Assembly: GCF_003627215.1 (NCBI RefSeq)
Contig: NZ_CP032677.1
Location: forward strand, 574,501 to 638,500
DNA from: Pseudomonas sp. Leaf58
GTDB taxonomy: Bacteria; Pseudomonadota; Gammaproteobacteria; Pseudomonadales; Pseudomonadaceae
DNA: 64,000 nucleotides
Reading direction: 5' to 3'
Part shown: in pieces, positions 7,497 to 16,612 of the stretch
How positions within the stretch are numbered: position 1 is the stretch's first letter
Layout: the number at the start of each line of letters is the position of its first letter
Program-made: the position numbers and the translations under genes
The notes under the pieces: model-generated
Database searches by the model: none
The model's input: the letters and a program-made list of their open reading frames with translations, nothing else
What the model was told of the DNA's origin: nothing

Positions 7497-8156
7497 CTAT
7501 AAGGTCTCGCGGCTGGCGTGGTACAGGCTGACCCGGCGGAATTCGTGTGGTTCGGCCAGGTCCGGCAAGGTCAGTGCTTCCATCACGCCCAGTGGCTGGT
7601 ACAGCGGGTGGCTGAAGTCGCGCACCCGCGAGTCGGCCACCAACGCCTGGCGGCCGCGGCCAAGGAAGGCATCCAGCAACGGCAGGTTGGCGCGGTCGTA
7701 CAACACATCGGCGACCAGGATCAGGTCAAAGCGGTCGTCCTCGGCGAAAAAATCGCTGCTGTAACCCAGCTCCACCCCGTTCAGCGCTGCATTCGCGCGG
7801 CAGGCGTCAAGCGCCAGCGGGTCGAGGTCGCACGCCACCACTTCCAGTGCGCCAGCGCGGGCGGCGGCAATACCGGCGATACCGGAGCCGGCGCCAAAGT
7901 CCAGCACGCGCTTGCCGGCCACCCAGTGTGGGCGCTCGGCCAGGTAGCGAGCCATGGCCAGGCCACTGGCCCAGCAGAAGCTCCAGTACGGCGGCTCTTC
8001 AAGAATGCGCCGGGTTTCTTCGCTGCTGAACGCGCGGTCCATGTTCTGGTCGTCGATCAGCCACAGCTTCAGGTCGCAGCCGGGCAGTTCGCTGACCACC
8101 AGGCGCGCTTCGCCGATCAGGCCGCTGAGGACCTGTTGCAGGGCAAGCGGCGCCAC
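7497..8156 (-). CDS. Class I SAM-dependent methyltransferase (ETFB-lysine methyltransferase-like)
   Basis: 219 residues with a Rossmann methyltransferase core. Motif I is LDFGAGSGIAG at about 85-95, the acidic loop CDLDPLALDAC near 109, and a DxxY-type motif DVLYDR near 150. The sequence PPYWSFCWASGLAMARYL before motif I is shared with protein lysine methyltransferases of the ETFBKMT/PrmA-like group. The start is GTG at 8156, immediately after the stop of the YbaY-like gene (TAAGTG), showing coupling. Substrate is inferred only from similarity. Confidence 0.8.
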   Translation of the reverse strand: MAPLALQQVLSGLIGEARLVVSELPGCDLKLWLIDDQNMDRAFSSEETRRILEEPPYWSFCWASGLAMARYLAERPHWVAGKRVLDFGAGSGIAGIAAARAGALEVVACDLDPLALDACRANAALNGVELGYSSDFFAEDDRFDLILVADVLYDRANLPLLDAFLGRGRQALVADSRVRDFSHPLYQPLGVMEALTLPDLAEPHEFRRVSLYHASRETL

Positions 8157-8609
8157 TTACGGCGCCTTCTCGAACCGCAGCGGGCCGGTGGCCTGGGTTT
8201 GCGCCTGGGTAATGCGCACGGGCGGCAGGTGCATGATCAGTTGGCCGGAGTTGCTGGCGCGGCCACGCAGCTCGACCCGGGCACCGGCCGGGAAGGCCTC
8301 GGGGTTGAAGCGCAGGTGGTAGGGCAGGGCTTGGCCGGTGCCGGTCAGGTTGCTGCTGGCCAGCAGCCGTTGTGGGCGGTCGCGTTCGTCGATGACCAGC
8401 AAGGCCAGCTCCACGTCGGCACCGGCCGGGATTTCCAGCAAGGTGCCGCTCAGCTCGCGCTGGTAGGCTGGCAGCGGGCCCAGTACTTCGGCTGGCTTGG
8501 CCGCGCGGGCTGGCGTGGGCGCCGGGGGAGTATCGGGCTTGGGCCTGTCGCTGCCACAGGCAGCGAGCAGGGCGGCGCAGCACAGCACGACGAGCGCTCG
8601 GTAGTGCAT
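8157..8609 (-). CDS. YbaY-family lipoprotein
   Basis: 150 residues. The leader RALVVLCCAALLAACGS ends in a lipobox (LAAC), so the mature protein is lipid-anchored. A proline-rich linker (about 20-40) precedes a beta-sandwich domain with YQRELSGTLLEIPAGADVEL, typical of YbaY/DUF-type lipoproteins (META/HslJ-like). Function is unknown. It is first in a unit with the methyltransferase and the YbbN-like gene. Confidence 0.8.
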   Translation of the reverse strand: MHYRALVVLCCAALLAACGSDRPKPDTPPAPTPARAAKPAEVLGPLPAYQRELSGTLLEIPAGADVELALLVIDERDRPQRLLASSNLTGTGQALPYHLRFNPEAFPAGARVELRGRASNSGQLIMHLPPVRITQAQTQATGPLRFEKAP

Positions 8610-8716
8610 GGGGGAGTCCTTAACGGGCAGATTTCCCTTGGATGTTAACCCCTTTGGCTTGTCTTGCCAGTGGGATGCGCTACCATGGCCCTCCCTTTTT
8701 TTTGTTGCCTGCCACC

Positions 8717-9181
8717 ATGCACTGTCCCTTTTGCGGTGCCAACGACACCAAGGTCATCGACTCTCGCCTCGTCGCCGAGGGCGAGCAGGTGCGTCGCCGC
8801 CGCGAATGCGTGGCCTGCGGCGAGCGCTTCACTACCTTTGAAACCGCCGAGCTGGTGTTGCCCCGGCTGATCAAGCAGGACGGCACGCGCCAACCGTTCG
8901 ACGAAGAAAAGCTACGCGCCGGCATGCAGCGGGCACTGGAAAAGCGACCGGTCAGTGTCGAACGCCTGGAAGCCGCGTTGGCACACATAAAAAGCCGCTT
9001 GCGTGCCACTGGCGAGCGCGAAGTCAAATCGCTGGTGGTGGGTGAACTGGTCATGGCCGAGCTGCGCAAGCTGGATGAAGTGGCCTATATCCGCTTTGCC
9101 TCGGTGTACCGGCGTTTCCAAGACCTTGACGAGTTCCGCGAAGAAATCGACCGCCTGGCCCGTGAGCCGGCTAAAGAGTGA
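8717..9181 (+). CDS. nrdR: Transcriptional repressor NrdR
   Basis: 154 residues. The N-terminal zinc ribbon has CPFC and CVACGERF, followed by an ATP-cone domain (about 49-139). NrdR senses ATP/dATP and represses ribonucleotide reductase operons. ATG at 8717 is chosen because MHCPFCG is the universal start of the family. Its stop overlaps a possible GTG for the next gene; ribD more likely starts at ATG 9184. It heads the riboflavin gene cluster, a usual order in pseudomonads. Confidence 0.95.
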   Translation: MHCPFCGANDTKVIDSRLVAEGEQVRRRRECVACGERFTTFETAELVLPRLIKQDGTRQPFDEEKLRAGMQRALEKRPVSVERLEAALAHIKSRLRATGEREVKSLVVGELVMAELRKLDEVAYIRFASVYRRFQDLDEFREEIDRLAREPAKE

Positions 9182-9183
9182 AC

Positions 9184-10314
9184 ATGCCGAGCCAAGCTGC
9201 CATCCTTGATGCCCACTACATGGCCCGCGCGCTGGAGCTGGCGCGCAAGGGGGTGTACACCACTCATCCAAACCCGCGGGTAGGCTGTGTGATCGTGCGC
9301 GATGGCGAGGTGGTCGGCGAGGGCTGGCACGTGCGCGCCGGCGAGCCGCATGCCGAAGTGCACGCCCTGCGCCAGGCCGGTGAGCGCGCCCGCGGCGCCT
9401 GCGCCTATGTCACCCTGGAACCGTGCAGCCACCATGGCCGTACGCCGCCGTGCGCCGAAGCGCTGGTCAAGGCTGGCGTGGCACGGGTGGTGGCGGCGAT
9501 GCAGGACCCTAACCCGCAAGTGGCGGGGCAGGGCCTGCGGCGCCTGGCCGAGGCCGGCATCGAAGTCGCCAGTGGGGTGCTCGAGGCAGAGGCCCGTGCG
9601 CTCAATCCGGGCTTCCTCAAGCGCATGGAGCATGGCCTGCCGTTCGTCCGCGCCAAGTTGGCCATGAGCCTGGACGGCCGCACTGCCATGGCCAGTGGCG
9701 AAAGCCAGTGGATTACCGGCCCGGCCGCCCGTGCGGCGGTGCAGCGCCTGCGCGCCCGCGCCAGCGTGGTGTTGACCAGCGCCACCAGCGTGTTGGCCGA
9801 TAACGCGCGGATGACCGTGCGTGGCGCCGAGCTGGGCCTGAATGCCGAAACCACGGCCCTGGCACTCAGCCGTGCACCGCTGCGCGTATTGGTCGATGGC
9901 CGCCTGCGTCTACCGCTGGATGCCGCTTTCTTCCAGGCCGGCCCGGCCCTGGTGGTAACCGCTGTCGCAGATGACCCACGCTATGCCGCTGCCGGCCACG
10001 AACTGCTCAGCCTGCCGGGCGACAATGGCCAGGTCGACCTGCTGGCGCTGCTGCAGGCTCTGGCCACGCGTGGCGTCAACGAAATTTTGCTGGAAGCCGG
10101 TGCTGGCTTGGTCGGTGCCTTTGCCCGGCAGGGCTTGGTCGACGAGTACCAGCTGTTCGTCGCCGGCACTTTCCTCGGTTCCCACGCCCGCCCGCTGTTG
10201 GACTGGCCACTGGACAAGATGAGCGAAGCGCCGCGGCTGAAAATTACCGAAATGCGCGCAGTGGGCGATGACTGGCGGGTCACGGCCATCCCCCTGTCGG
10301 CGCCCGGCGTATAA
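9184..10314 (+). CDS. ribD: Bifunctional riboflavin deaminase/reductase RibD
   Basis: 376 residues. The N-terminal cytidine-deaminase-like domain has the zinc motif HAEVHA (56-61) and PCSHHGRTPPC (80-90). The C-terminal domain is a dihydrofolate-reductase-like 5-amino-6-(5-phosphoribosylamino)uracil reductase, starting near VRAKLAMSLDGRTA. It carries out the second and third steps of riboflavin synthesis from the GTP-derived pyrimidine. It begins three bases after the nrdR stop and precedes ribE by 42 bases. Confidence 0.95.
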   Translation: MPSQAAILDAHYMARALELARKGVYTTHPNPRVGCVIVRDGEVVGEGWHVRAGEPHAEVHALRQAGERARGACAYVTLEPCSHHGRTPPCAEALVKAGVARVVAAMQDPNPQVAGQGLRRLAEAGIEVASGVLEAEARALNPGFLKRMEHGLPFVRAKLAMSLDGRTAMASGESQWITGPAARAAVQRLRARASVVLTSATSVLADNARMTVRGAELGLNAETTALALSRAPLRVLVDGRLRLPLDAAFFQAGPALVVTAVADDPRYAAAGHELLSLPGDNGQVDLLALLQALATRGVNEILLEAGAGLVGAFARQGLVDEYQLFVAGTFLGSHARPLLDWPLDKMSEAPRLKITEMRAVGDDWRVTAIPLSAPGV

Positions 10315-10356
10315 TGCCGGGCTTGCCCTGCGCAAACCGTTTTTGAGGAAGACCCC

Positions 10357-11022
10357 ATGTTCACCGGCATCATCGAATCCATCGGCACCATCCGCAGCCT
10401 GACCCCCAAGGGTGGCGACGTGTGCGTCTACGTCGAAACCGGCAAGCTCGACTTGGGCGACGTCAAGCTCGGCGACAGCATTGCCGTCAACGGCGTGTGC
10501 CTGACCGCCGTCGCATTGCCGGGCGACGGTTTCTGGGCCGACGTGAGCGTCGAAACCCTCAAGCGCACCGCCTTCATCGACCTCAAGAGCGGCAGCAAGG
10601 TCAACCTGGAAAAGGCCCTGACGCCCACCACCCGCCTGGGCGGGCACCTGGTCAGCGGCCACGTCGACGGGGTTGGCGAAATCATCTCGCGCAGCGATAA
10701 CGCCCGCGCCATCCAGTTCCGTGTGCGTGCACCGAAGGAGCTGGCCAAGTACATCGCCCACAAGGGTTCGATCACCGTCGACGGCACCAGCCTGACGGTC
10801 AATGAGGTCAATGGCGCCGAGTTCGAACTGACCATTGTCCCGCACACCCTGTCCGAAACCATCATGGCCGACTACCGTGCAGGTCGTCGGGTAAACCTTG
10901 AGGTCGATCTGCTGGCCCGTTACCTGGAGCGTTTGCTGCTGGGTGACAAGGCGGCCGAACCGAGCAAGGGCAGTGGCATTACCGAAAGCTTCCTGGCCGC
11001 CAACGGCTTCTTGAAATCCTGA
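10357..11022 (+). CDS. ribE: Riboflavin synthase alpha chain
   Basis: 221 residues with two tandem lumazine-binding repeats. The first begins MFTGIIESIG and contains NGVCLT; the second contains GHVDGVG and DGTSLTVNEV. The enzyme dismutates two 6,7-dimethyl-8-ribityllumazine molecules to riboflavin. Start ATG follows GAGGAAGACCCC. The next gene, ribBA, begins 18 bases after the stop. The gene is called ribE or ribC depending on the organism. Confidence 0.95.
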   Translation: MFTGIIESIGTIRSLTPKGGDVCVYVETGKLDLGDVKLGDSIAVNGVCLTAVALPGDGFWADVSVETLKRTAFIDLKSGSKVNLEKALTPTTRLGGHLVSGHVDGVGEIISRSDNARAIQFRVRAPKELAKYIAHKGSITVDGTSLTVNEVNGAEFELTIVPHTLSETIMADYRAGRRVNLEVDLLARYLERLLLGDKAAEPSKGSGITESFLAANGFLKS

Positions 11023-11040
11023 TTGAGAAGGGGGTGCCGC

Positions 11041-12132
11041 GTGGCGCTCAACAGCATCGAAGAACTGGTCGAAGACATCCGCCAGGGCAAAATGGTCATC
11101 CTCATGGATGACGAAGACCGTGAGAACGAAGGCGACATCATCATGGCAGCCGAATGCTGCCTGCCTGAGCACATCAACTTCATGGCCAAGCACGCCCGTG
11201 GCCTGATTTGCATGCCGATGACCCGCGAACGTTGCGAAACGCTGAAGCTGCCGTTGATGGCACCGCGCAATGGCTCGGGCTTCGGCACCAAGTTCACCGT
11301 GTCGATCGAAGCCGCCGAAGGCGTCACCACCGGCATCTCTGCCGCCGACCGCGCGCGCACCGTGCAAGCGGCCGCCGCCAAGGACGCCAAGGCCGAAGAC
11401 ATCGTCAGCCCCGGCCATATCTTCCCGCTGATGGCCCAGCCGGGCGGTACCCTGGCCCGCGCCGGGCACACCGAAGCTGCTTGCGACCTGGCGCGCATGG
11501 CTGGCTTTGAGCCAAGTGGCGTGATCTGCGAAGTGATGAACGACGACGGCACCATGTCGCGCCGCGCCGAGCTGGAAGTGTTCGCCGCCGAGCACGGCCT
11601 GAAGATCGGTACCATCGCCGACCTGATCCACTACCGCATGATCCACGAGCGCACCGTGCAGCGCGTCTCCGAGCAGCCGGTAGAGAGCGAGTTGGGCGAG
11701 TTCAACTTGGTCACCTACCGCGACGCGGTGGAAGGCGACGTGCACATGGCCCTGACCCTGGGCAAGATCTGCGCCGAAGAACCGACCCTGGTACGTGTGC
11801 ACAACATGGACCCGCTGCGCGACCTGCTGCTGGTCAAGCAACCGGGCCGCTGGAGCCTGCGCGCCGCCATGGCCGCCGTGGCCGAGGCCGGTAGCGGCGT
11901 GGTATTGCTGCTGGGCCACCCGTTGGATGGCGACGTGCTGCTGGCGCACATCCGCGAGAGTGCCGGCGATGCACCGACCAAGGCGCCAACCACCTACAGC
12001 ACTGTGGGTGCCGGCTCGCAGATCCTGCGTGACCTCGGGGTGCGCAAGATGCGCCTGATGAGTTCACCGATGAAGTTCAACGCGATATCCGGATTCGATC
12101 TGGAAGTTGTAGAATACGTGCCCTCCGAGTGA
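11041..12132 (+). CDS. ribBA: DHBP synthase with degenerate GTP cyclohydrolase II domain (RibBA/RibBX)
   Basis: 363 residues. The N-terminal half (1-205) is an intact 3,4-dihydroxy-2-butanone-4-phosphate synthase with MDDEDRENEGDII at 22-34. The C-terminal half has the GTP cyclohydrolase II fold, but the zinc site is lost: where RibA has HSECLTGD and RCDCGSQL, this protein reads VHNMDPLRDLLL and no CDCG. The second domain is therefore probably not a cyclohydrolase, and a separate intact ribA lies at 15579. The start is GTG 11041 behind GAGAAGGGGG. Confidence 0.9.
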   Translation: MALNSIEELVEDIRQGKMVILMDDEDRENEGDIIMAAECCLPEHINFMAKHARGLICMPMTRERCETLKLPLMAPRNGSGFGTKFTVSIEAAEGVTTGISAADRARTVQAAAAKDAKAEDIVSPGHIFPLMAQPGGTLARAGHTEAACDLARMAGFEPSGVICEVMNDDGTMSRRAELEVFAAEHGLKIGTIADLIHYRMIHERTVQRVSEQPVESELGEFNLVTYRDAVEGDVHMALTLGKICAEEPTLVRVHNMDPLRDLLLVKQPGRWSLRAAMAAVAEAGSGVVLLLGHPLDGDVLLAHIRESAGDAPTKAPTTYSTVGAGSQILRDLGVRKMRLMSSPMKFNAISGFDLEVVEYVPSE

Positions 12133-12177
12133 CTTGAGGCGGCAATGACGCCCTCTGCTCGAGTCCAGACCCCTGTC

Positions 12178-12206
12178 GAGGCCGCTTGTATGCGGCCTCG
12201 CTTTTG
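12178..12206 (+). terminator. Hairpin between ribBA and ribH
   Basis: GAGGCCGC and GCGGCCTC form an 8-bp stem with a 6-nt loop, followed by GCTTTTG. It may terminate part of the transcripts or protect upstream mRNA; the operon continues 18 bases later with ribH. Confidence 0.55.
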
Positions 12207-12223
12207 AAGATGAGAATATCGGA

Positions 12224-12700
12224 ATGACCCTGAAGACCATCGAAGGTACCTTCATCGCCCCCAAAGGTCGCTATGCTTTGGTGGTTGGCCGCTTCAACAG
12301 CTTCGTTGTCGAAAGCCTGGTAAGCGGTGCCGTTGACGCCCTGGTTCGCCACGGTGTCAGCGAAAGCGACATCACCATCATCCGTGCCCCGGGTGCATTC
12401 GAAATCCCGCTGGTGGCACAGAAGGTCGCCCAGCAAGGCGCCTACGACGCGATCATCGCCCTGGGCGCCGTGATCCGTGGTGGTACCCCGCACTTCGAGT
12501 ACGTGGCGGGCGAATGCACCAAGGGCCTGGCCCAGGTGTCCATGGAGTTCGGTGTTCCGGTGGCCTTCGGCGTACTGACCGTCGACTCCATCGAGCAGGC
12601 CATCGAGCGTTCCGGCACCAAGGCCGGCAACAAAGGTGCTGAAGCTGCCCTGTCCGCTCTGGAAATGGTCAGCCTGCTGGCGCAGTTGGAGGCCAAGTGA
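12224..12700 (+). CDS. ribH: 6,7-dimethyl-8-ribityllumazine synthase
   Basis: 158 residues, the usual length. Key stretches are [11 protein letters not shown] near 24, [10 protein letters not shown] near 55 and [14 protein letters not shown] near 83, which line the active site formed between subunits of the icosahedral or pentameric enzyme. It condenses the RibD product with DHBP. The gene ends in GTGA shared with the nusB start, indicating translational coupling. Confidence 0.95.
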   Translation: MTLKTIEGTFIAPKGRYALVVGRFNSFVVESLVSGAVDALVRHGVSESDITIIRAPGAFEIPLVAQKVAQQGAYDAIIALGAVIRGGTPHFEYVAGECTKGLAQVSMEFGVPVAFGVLTVDSIEQAIERSGTKAGNKGAEAALSALEMVSLLAQLEAK

Positions 12701-13197
12701 TTAGCGACGAAAGCGATCGTTTCAACCCGCGCGATCCAAAACCTGCGGATGCCGGCAAGCCCTCGAAGAGCGCCAAGCGCCGCGAAGCCCGTAAGCTCGC
12801 GACCCAAGCGCTGTACCAGTGGCACATGGCACAGCATTCGCTGAACGAGATCGAAGCGCAGTTCCGGGTCGATAACGATTTTTCCGATGTTGACGGTGCG
12901 TACTTCCGCGAGATCCTGCATGGTGTCCCGGCAATCAAGAGCGAAATCGACAACGCCCTGAAGCCATGCCTGGACCTGGCTTTGGAAGAGCTCGACCCGG
13001 TTGAGCTGGCCGTGCTGCGTTTGTCCACCTGGGAGTTCATCAAGCGCGTCGACGTACCGTACCGCGTGGTGATCAACGAAGGTGTCGAGCTGGCCAAGCT
13101 CTTCGGTGCCACCGACGGCCACAAGTTCGTCAACGGCGTGCTGGACAAGCTGGCCCCGAACCTGCGCGAAGCAGAAGTCAAGGCGAACAAGCGCTGA
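12697..13197 (+). CDS. nusB: Transcription antitermination factor NusB
   Basis: 166 residues, all-helical NusB fold with a charged N-terminal extension. It contains [15 protein letters not shown] and the conserved [15 protein letters not shown]. NusB binds boxA RNA with NusE (S10) to allow antitermination on rRNA operons. It starts at GTG 12697, overlapping the ribH stop by four bases, as in other proteobacteria. Confidence 0.95.
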   Translation: MISDESDRFNPRDPKPADAGKPSKSAKRREARKLATQALYQWHMAQHSLNEIEAQFRVDNDFSDVDGAYFREILHGVPAIKSEIDNALKPCLDLALEELDPVELAVLRLSTWEFIKRVDVPYRVVINEGVELAKLFGATDGHKFVNGVLDKLAPNLREAEVKANKR

Positions 13198-13215
13198 TCC
13201 TGGCGCTTGCGAACC

Positions 13216-14184
13216 ATGGGTGAGTTCGAGCTGATCAGCCATTACTTCGCCGCTGCGCCTTGTGCGCAAGGCGGTGAAGGCGTGGCCCTGGGTATCGGCG
13301 ACGATTGCGCCCTGCTCGACCTGCCAGCCGGCGAGCAACTGGCGGTGTCCACCGACACCCTGGTTGCCGGCGTGCATTTCCCGGCGGTGTGCGACCCGTG
13401 GCTGCTCGGCCAGCGTTCGTTGGCCGTGGCGGCCAGTGACCTGGCGGCCATGGGCGCTACCCCCATCGGCTTTACCCTTGGCCTGACTTTGCCGGAGGTT
13501 AGCGCCGACTGGCTGCAAGCCTATGCCAGCGGCCTCAACCGCATGGCCAGCCACTGCCAGCTCAGCCTGATCGGTGGCGACACCACCCGTGGCCCGCTGA
13601 GCATCACCATGACCGTATTCGGCCGGGTGCCCGTGGGGCAGGCATTGCGCCGTGACGGCGCTCGCCCGGGCGACCTGCTGTGCGTGGGCGGCGAATTGGG
13701 CAATGCGGCCGGTGCCTTGCCGCTGGTGTTAGGCCAGCGCCAAGCCGATGCCGCGCTGGCGCAACCGCTACTCGACCACTACTGGTCGCCGTCGCCGCAG
13801 TTTGCCTTGGGCCAACTGCTGCGCGGGCGTGCCACCTCGGCGTTGGATATTTCCGACGGCCTGCTGGCCGACTGTGGGCATATTGCCAAAGCCTCTCGTG
13901 TGGCACTCGAAGTGAACCTGGCGCAGGTGCCGATGTCAGCCGCATTGCAGGGGTTCCTCGGGGCTGAGGCGGCCGTGCAGGCGGCCTTGACCGGTGGTGA
14001 CGACTACGTGTTGGCGTTCACCTTGCCGCCCGCCCAACTTTCATCCCTGCAGGCTCAAGGCCTGGCGGCGTTCCACGTCATTGGGCAAGTGCTCGAAGGG
14101 CAGGGCGTCAGCTTGCGCGACCGGCATGGCCAGGACATCACCCCGCGGCAACGCGGCTATCAACATTTTAGGGAGACACCGTGA
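13216..14184 (+). CDS. thiL: Thiamine-monophosphate kinase
   Basis: 322 residues of the PurM/ThiL fold. Motifs include GIGDDCALL near 30, GGDTTRG near 120, SALDISDGLLAD near 215 and GGDDYVL near 260. It phosphorylates thiamine phosphate to the active diphosphate. ATG 13216 (MGEFELI) is the conserved family start. The stop overlaps the GTG of pgpA (GTGA). Confidence 0.94.
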   Translation: MGEFELISHYFAAAPCAQGGEGVALGIGDDCALLDLPAGEQLAVSTDTLVAGVHFPAVCDPWLLGQRSLAVAASDLAAMGATPIGFTLGLTLPEVSADWLQAYASGLNRMASHCQLSLIGGDTTRGPLSITMTVFGRVPVGQALRRDGARPGDLLCVGGELGNAAGALPLVLGQRQADAALAQPLLDHYWSPSPQFALGQLLRGRATSALDISDGLLADCGHIAKASRVALEVNLAQVPMSAALQGFLGAEAAVQAALTGGDDYVLAFTLPPAQLSSLQAQGLAAFHVIGQVLEGQGVSLRDRHGQDITPRQRGYQHFRETP

Positions 14185-14684
14185 CCGATCACCCGAACCA
14201 GGTGCCTGCGGAGTTCGTTCCGCCTTCGGTCTGGCGCAACCCGTGGCACTTCATTGCCTTCGGTTTCGGTTCTGGCACCTTGCCCAAGGCCCCGGGTACC
14301 TGGGGTTCGCTGGTGGCCATACCCTTCATCCCACTGTGGCAAATGCTTCCCGACTGGGGCTACTGGCTGTTGCTCGGCGTGAGCATGCTGTTCGGCTTCT
14401 GGCTGTGCGGCAAGGTCGCCAACGACTTGCGTGTGCACGACCATGAAGGCATTGTCTGGGACGAGATTGTCGGCATGTGGATTACCCTCTGGCTGGTGCC
14501 GGAAGGCTGGCAGTGGCTGCTGGCAGGGTTTCTGATGTTCCGCTTCTTCGACATCCTCAAGCCGTGGCCGATCCGCTGGGTCGACCGCCATGTACACGGC
14601 GGCGTGGGGATTATGCTCGACGATATTCTGGCTGGCGTATTCGCCTGGCTGAGCATGCAGGTTCTGGTGTGGGCGGTTGCCTGA
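14181..14684 (+). CDS. pgpA: Phosphatidylglycerophosphatase A
   Basis: 167-residue membrane protein with about four hydrophobic segments. It contains GFGSGTLPKAPGTWGSL, then HDHEGIVWDEIVGMW and FRFFDILKPWPI, which carry the conserved acidic residues of PgpA. It dephosphorylates phosphatidylglycerol phosphate in the inner membrane. Start is GTG 14181 coupled to thiL. Confidence 0.93.
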   Translation: MTDHPNQVPAEFVPPSVWRNPWHFIAFGFGSGTLPKAPGTWGSLVAIPFIPLWQMLPDWGYWLLLGVSMLFGFWLCGKVANDLRVHDHEGIVWDEIVGMWITLWLVPEGWQWLLAGFLMFRFFDILKPWPIRWVDRHVHGGVGIMLDDILAGVFAWLSMQVLVWAVA

Positions 14685-14700
14685 TACAGGGAGCGTGTAG

Positions 14701-15444
14701 ATGGCCATAAGGACGGTGCTGCTGGCAATGCTGCTGAGCCTTGCCCCATGGGTAGCAGCTGCCGAAGGTGTGCCCAGGCAGATTCAGCTGGTCAGCGAAG
14801 AGTGGCTCGACTACACCAACGCCGACGGTAGTGGGGTGGCCTGGGACGTGCTGCGCAAGGTGTTCGAGCCGGCTGGGGTCAAGGTTGTGATCCAGAGCGC
14901 GCCCTACAGCCGTGCGGTCGGGCTGGTCAAACGCGGCGAGGCCGACGCTTGGGTTGGTTCGTACAAGGAAGAAAACGACGACAACCTGTACCCGCGCTGG
15001 CACTTCGACATGGACCACATCTACGCCCTGGGGTTGGTCAGCAAGCCTGCACTTACCCTGGAGACCTTGGGCCAGTACCGCCTGGCGTGGGTGCGTGGCT
15101 ACGACTTCGCCAACTACCTGCCGAATGTGCATGAGTTTCGCGAAGTTCAGCGTCGCGAAGGCATCCTGCCGATGCTTGAGCATGACCGCGTGGACTACTA
15201 CATCGACGCGCTGACCGAGGTCGACTATGTACTAAGCCAGACCTCCCAGCCCGAGCGCTTCCACCGCACCCATTTGGCTGAGCTGCCGCTGTACCTGGCT
15301 TTTGGCCGCAGCGACCAGGCCAAGGCCCTGCTGGACCTATTCGACAAGCGCATGGCCGAACTGGTGCGCAGCGGTGAGCTGAAGCCGATTTTTCAGCATT
15401 GGCAGCAGCCGTATCCGTTCAGCCCCGATAGCAAACCGCATTGA
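14701..15444 (+). CDS. Periplasmic substrate-binding protein (SBP_bac_3-like)
   Basis: 247 residues with a cleavable leader (AIRTVLLAMLLSLAPWVAAAEG) and a two-lobed periplasmic binding fold of the polar amino acid type. It contains YSRAVGLVKRGEADAWVGSY and QAKALLDLFDKRMAEL. No permease or ATPase gene is near, so it is an orphan binding protein; it may serve an unlinked transporter or act as a sensor partner. It begins 17 bases after pgpA and is probably part of that transcript. Confidence 0.8.
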   Translation: MAIRTVLLAMLLSLAPWVAAAEGVPRQIQLVSEEWLDYTNADGSGVAWDVLRKVFEPAGVKVVIQSAPYSRAVGLVKRGEADAWVGSYKEENDDNLYPRWHFDMDHIYALGLVSKPALTLETLGQYRLAWVRGYDFANYLPNVHEFREVQRREGILPMLEHDRVDYYIDALTEVDYVLSQTSQPERFHRTHLAELPLYLAFGRSDQAKALLDLFDKRMAELVRSGELKPIFQHWQQPYPFSPDSKPH

Positions 15445-15578
15445 GATAGGGTCGGGCCTGGTTAACCTAAGCATCGAACTTTTCGATCTTACCCCGCGGT
15501 ATTCAGCCGGCCCACATTCCCCAACCTGCTGATACAATCGGCCCACGAGAAATTTTCAACTTATTCCAGGAGCACAAC

Positions 15579-16196
15579 GTGCCCGTCGTCTTTGTTGCCG
15601 CCTCTAAACTCCCGACGCCTTTCGCGACCTTCACCATGCACGGCTTCCTCGACGAAGCCACGGGCCGTGAGCATGTGGTGCTCAGCCTGGGTGACATCGC
15701 GGATGGCCAACCGGTGCTGGGGCGCCTGCACTCCGAGTGCCTGACCGGCGATGCCCTGTTTAGCCAGCGCTGTGACTGCGGTTCGCAACTGGAAGCCGCA
15801 TTGCAGGCCATCGCCCGCGAAGGCCGTGGTGTGCTGCTGTATCTGCGCCAGGAAGGCCGTGGCATTGGCCTGCTTAACAAGATTCGCGCCTACGAGCTGC
15901 AGGATGGCGGCGCCGATACGGTCGAGGCCAACGAGCGCCTGGGCTTCGCGGCCGACCAACGCGACTATGCCATGTGCCTGCCAATGCTGGAGCACCTGGG
16001 GGTGAAGTCGCTGCGCCTGATGACCAATAACCCGCGCAAGGTCAAAGCCTTGACCGACATGAACATCGTCGTCGCCGAGCGCGTACCGCTGCACACCGGT
16101 CACAACCCGCACAACCGCTACTACCTGGCGACCAAGGCCGGCAAACTCGGCCACATGCTGGGTAACGAGCACCAGGGCGAGGTGCCTCAGGCGTGA
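15579..16196 (+). CDS. ribA: GTP cyclohydrolase II
   Basis: 205 residues. The zinc ligands are present as Cys54 (HSECLTGD), Cys65 and Cys67 (RCDCGSQL), the same numbers as in E. coli RibA. The GTP-binding stretch [17 protein letters not shown] and the Tyr/Arg catalytic residues downstream are intact. It opens GTP to start riboflavin synthesis and supplies the activity that the ribBA protein lacks. Start is GTG 15579 behind CCAGGAG. A -10-like TACAAT lies at 15533, suggesting its own promoter. Confidence 0.95.
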   Translation: MPVVFVAASKLPTPFATFTMHGFLDEATGREHVVLSLGDIADGQPVLGRLHSECLTGDALFSQRCDCGSQLEAALQAIAREGRGVLLYLRQEGRGIGLLNKIRAYELQDGGADTVEANERLGFAADQRDYAMCLPMLEHLGVKSLRLMTNNPRKVKALTDMNIVVAERVPLHTGHNPHNRYYLATKAGKLGHMLGNEHQGEVPQA

Positions 16197-16612
16197 CCCG
16201 CGCCGAGGTCAAGCGGCGCCTGGCGCTGGCCTGGTGGCAGTACCTGGCAGTCGGTTTGGTGCCGCTGCCGGTCATGGCCTGGGCCTTTGGTGGTGGTGAT
16301 GCACGGGTACCGGTGCTGGCCATGCCGCTGTTCATTGCCGGCGCGGCGACCATGTTCCTCAGCCTGCCGCGCTTCGGGGCCTACAAGCGCACACTCATTG
16401 CCACCGCCAAGGTGCTGGGCAGCGGCGAAGAGCCCGCCGCCTGGATCGAGTTGGCGCGGGTACGGCGCCTGGCCATGCTGTATGCCTGCTTCCCAGCCTG
16501 GGTCGCCGCGCTGTCGGTGCTGGTCGGCCTCGAGGCGGTGCCGCAGATCTTGCTGGCGTTGTCCACCGTGGTGGTGCTGTACCTCTATCGCATTCCGCGC
16601 CAGCTCGGCTGA
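16193..16612 (+). CDS. Small membrane protein of unknown function
   Basis: 139 residues with four hydrophobic segments (about 13-35, 38-58, 95-113, 113-133) and a cytoplasmic loop between. It starts at GTG 16193, overlapping the ribA stop, and its own stop overlaps the ATG of the BtuF-like gene. I do not recognise a family; similar genes in pseudomonads are sometimes labelled as MFS transporters, which the short length does not support. Position suggests a link to B12 or flavin transport, unproven. Confidence 0.7.
   Translation: MTRAEVKRRLALAWWQYLAVGLVPLPVMAWAFGGGDARVPVLAMPLFIAGAATMFLSLPRFGAYKRTLIATAKVLGSGEEPAAWIELARVRRLAMLYACFPAWVAALSVLVGLEAVPQILLALSTVVVLYLYRIPRQLG

Noticed and set aside
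9910..11949. 679-codon minus-strand frame opposite ribD, ribE and ribBA
   Set aside because: Composition-driven antisense frame; it spans several real genes with intact motifs on the plus strand.
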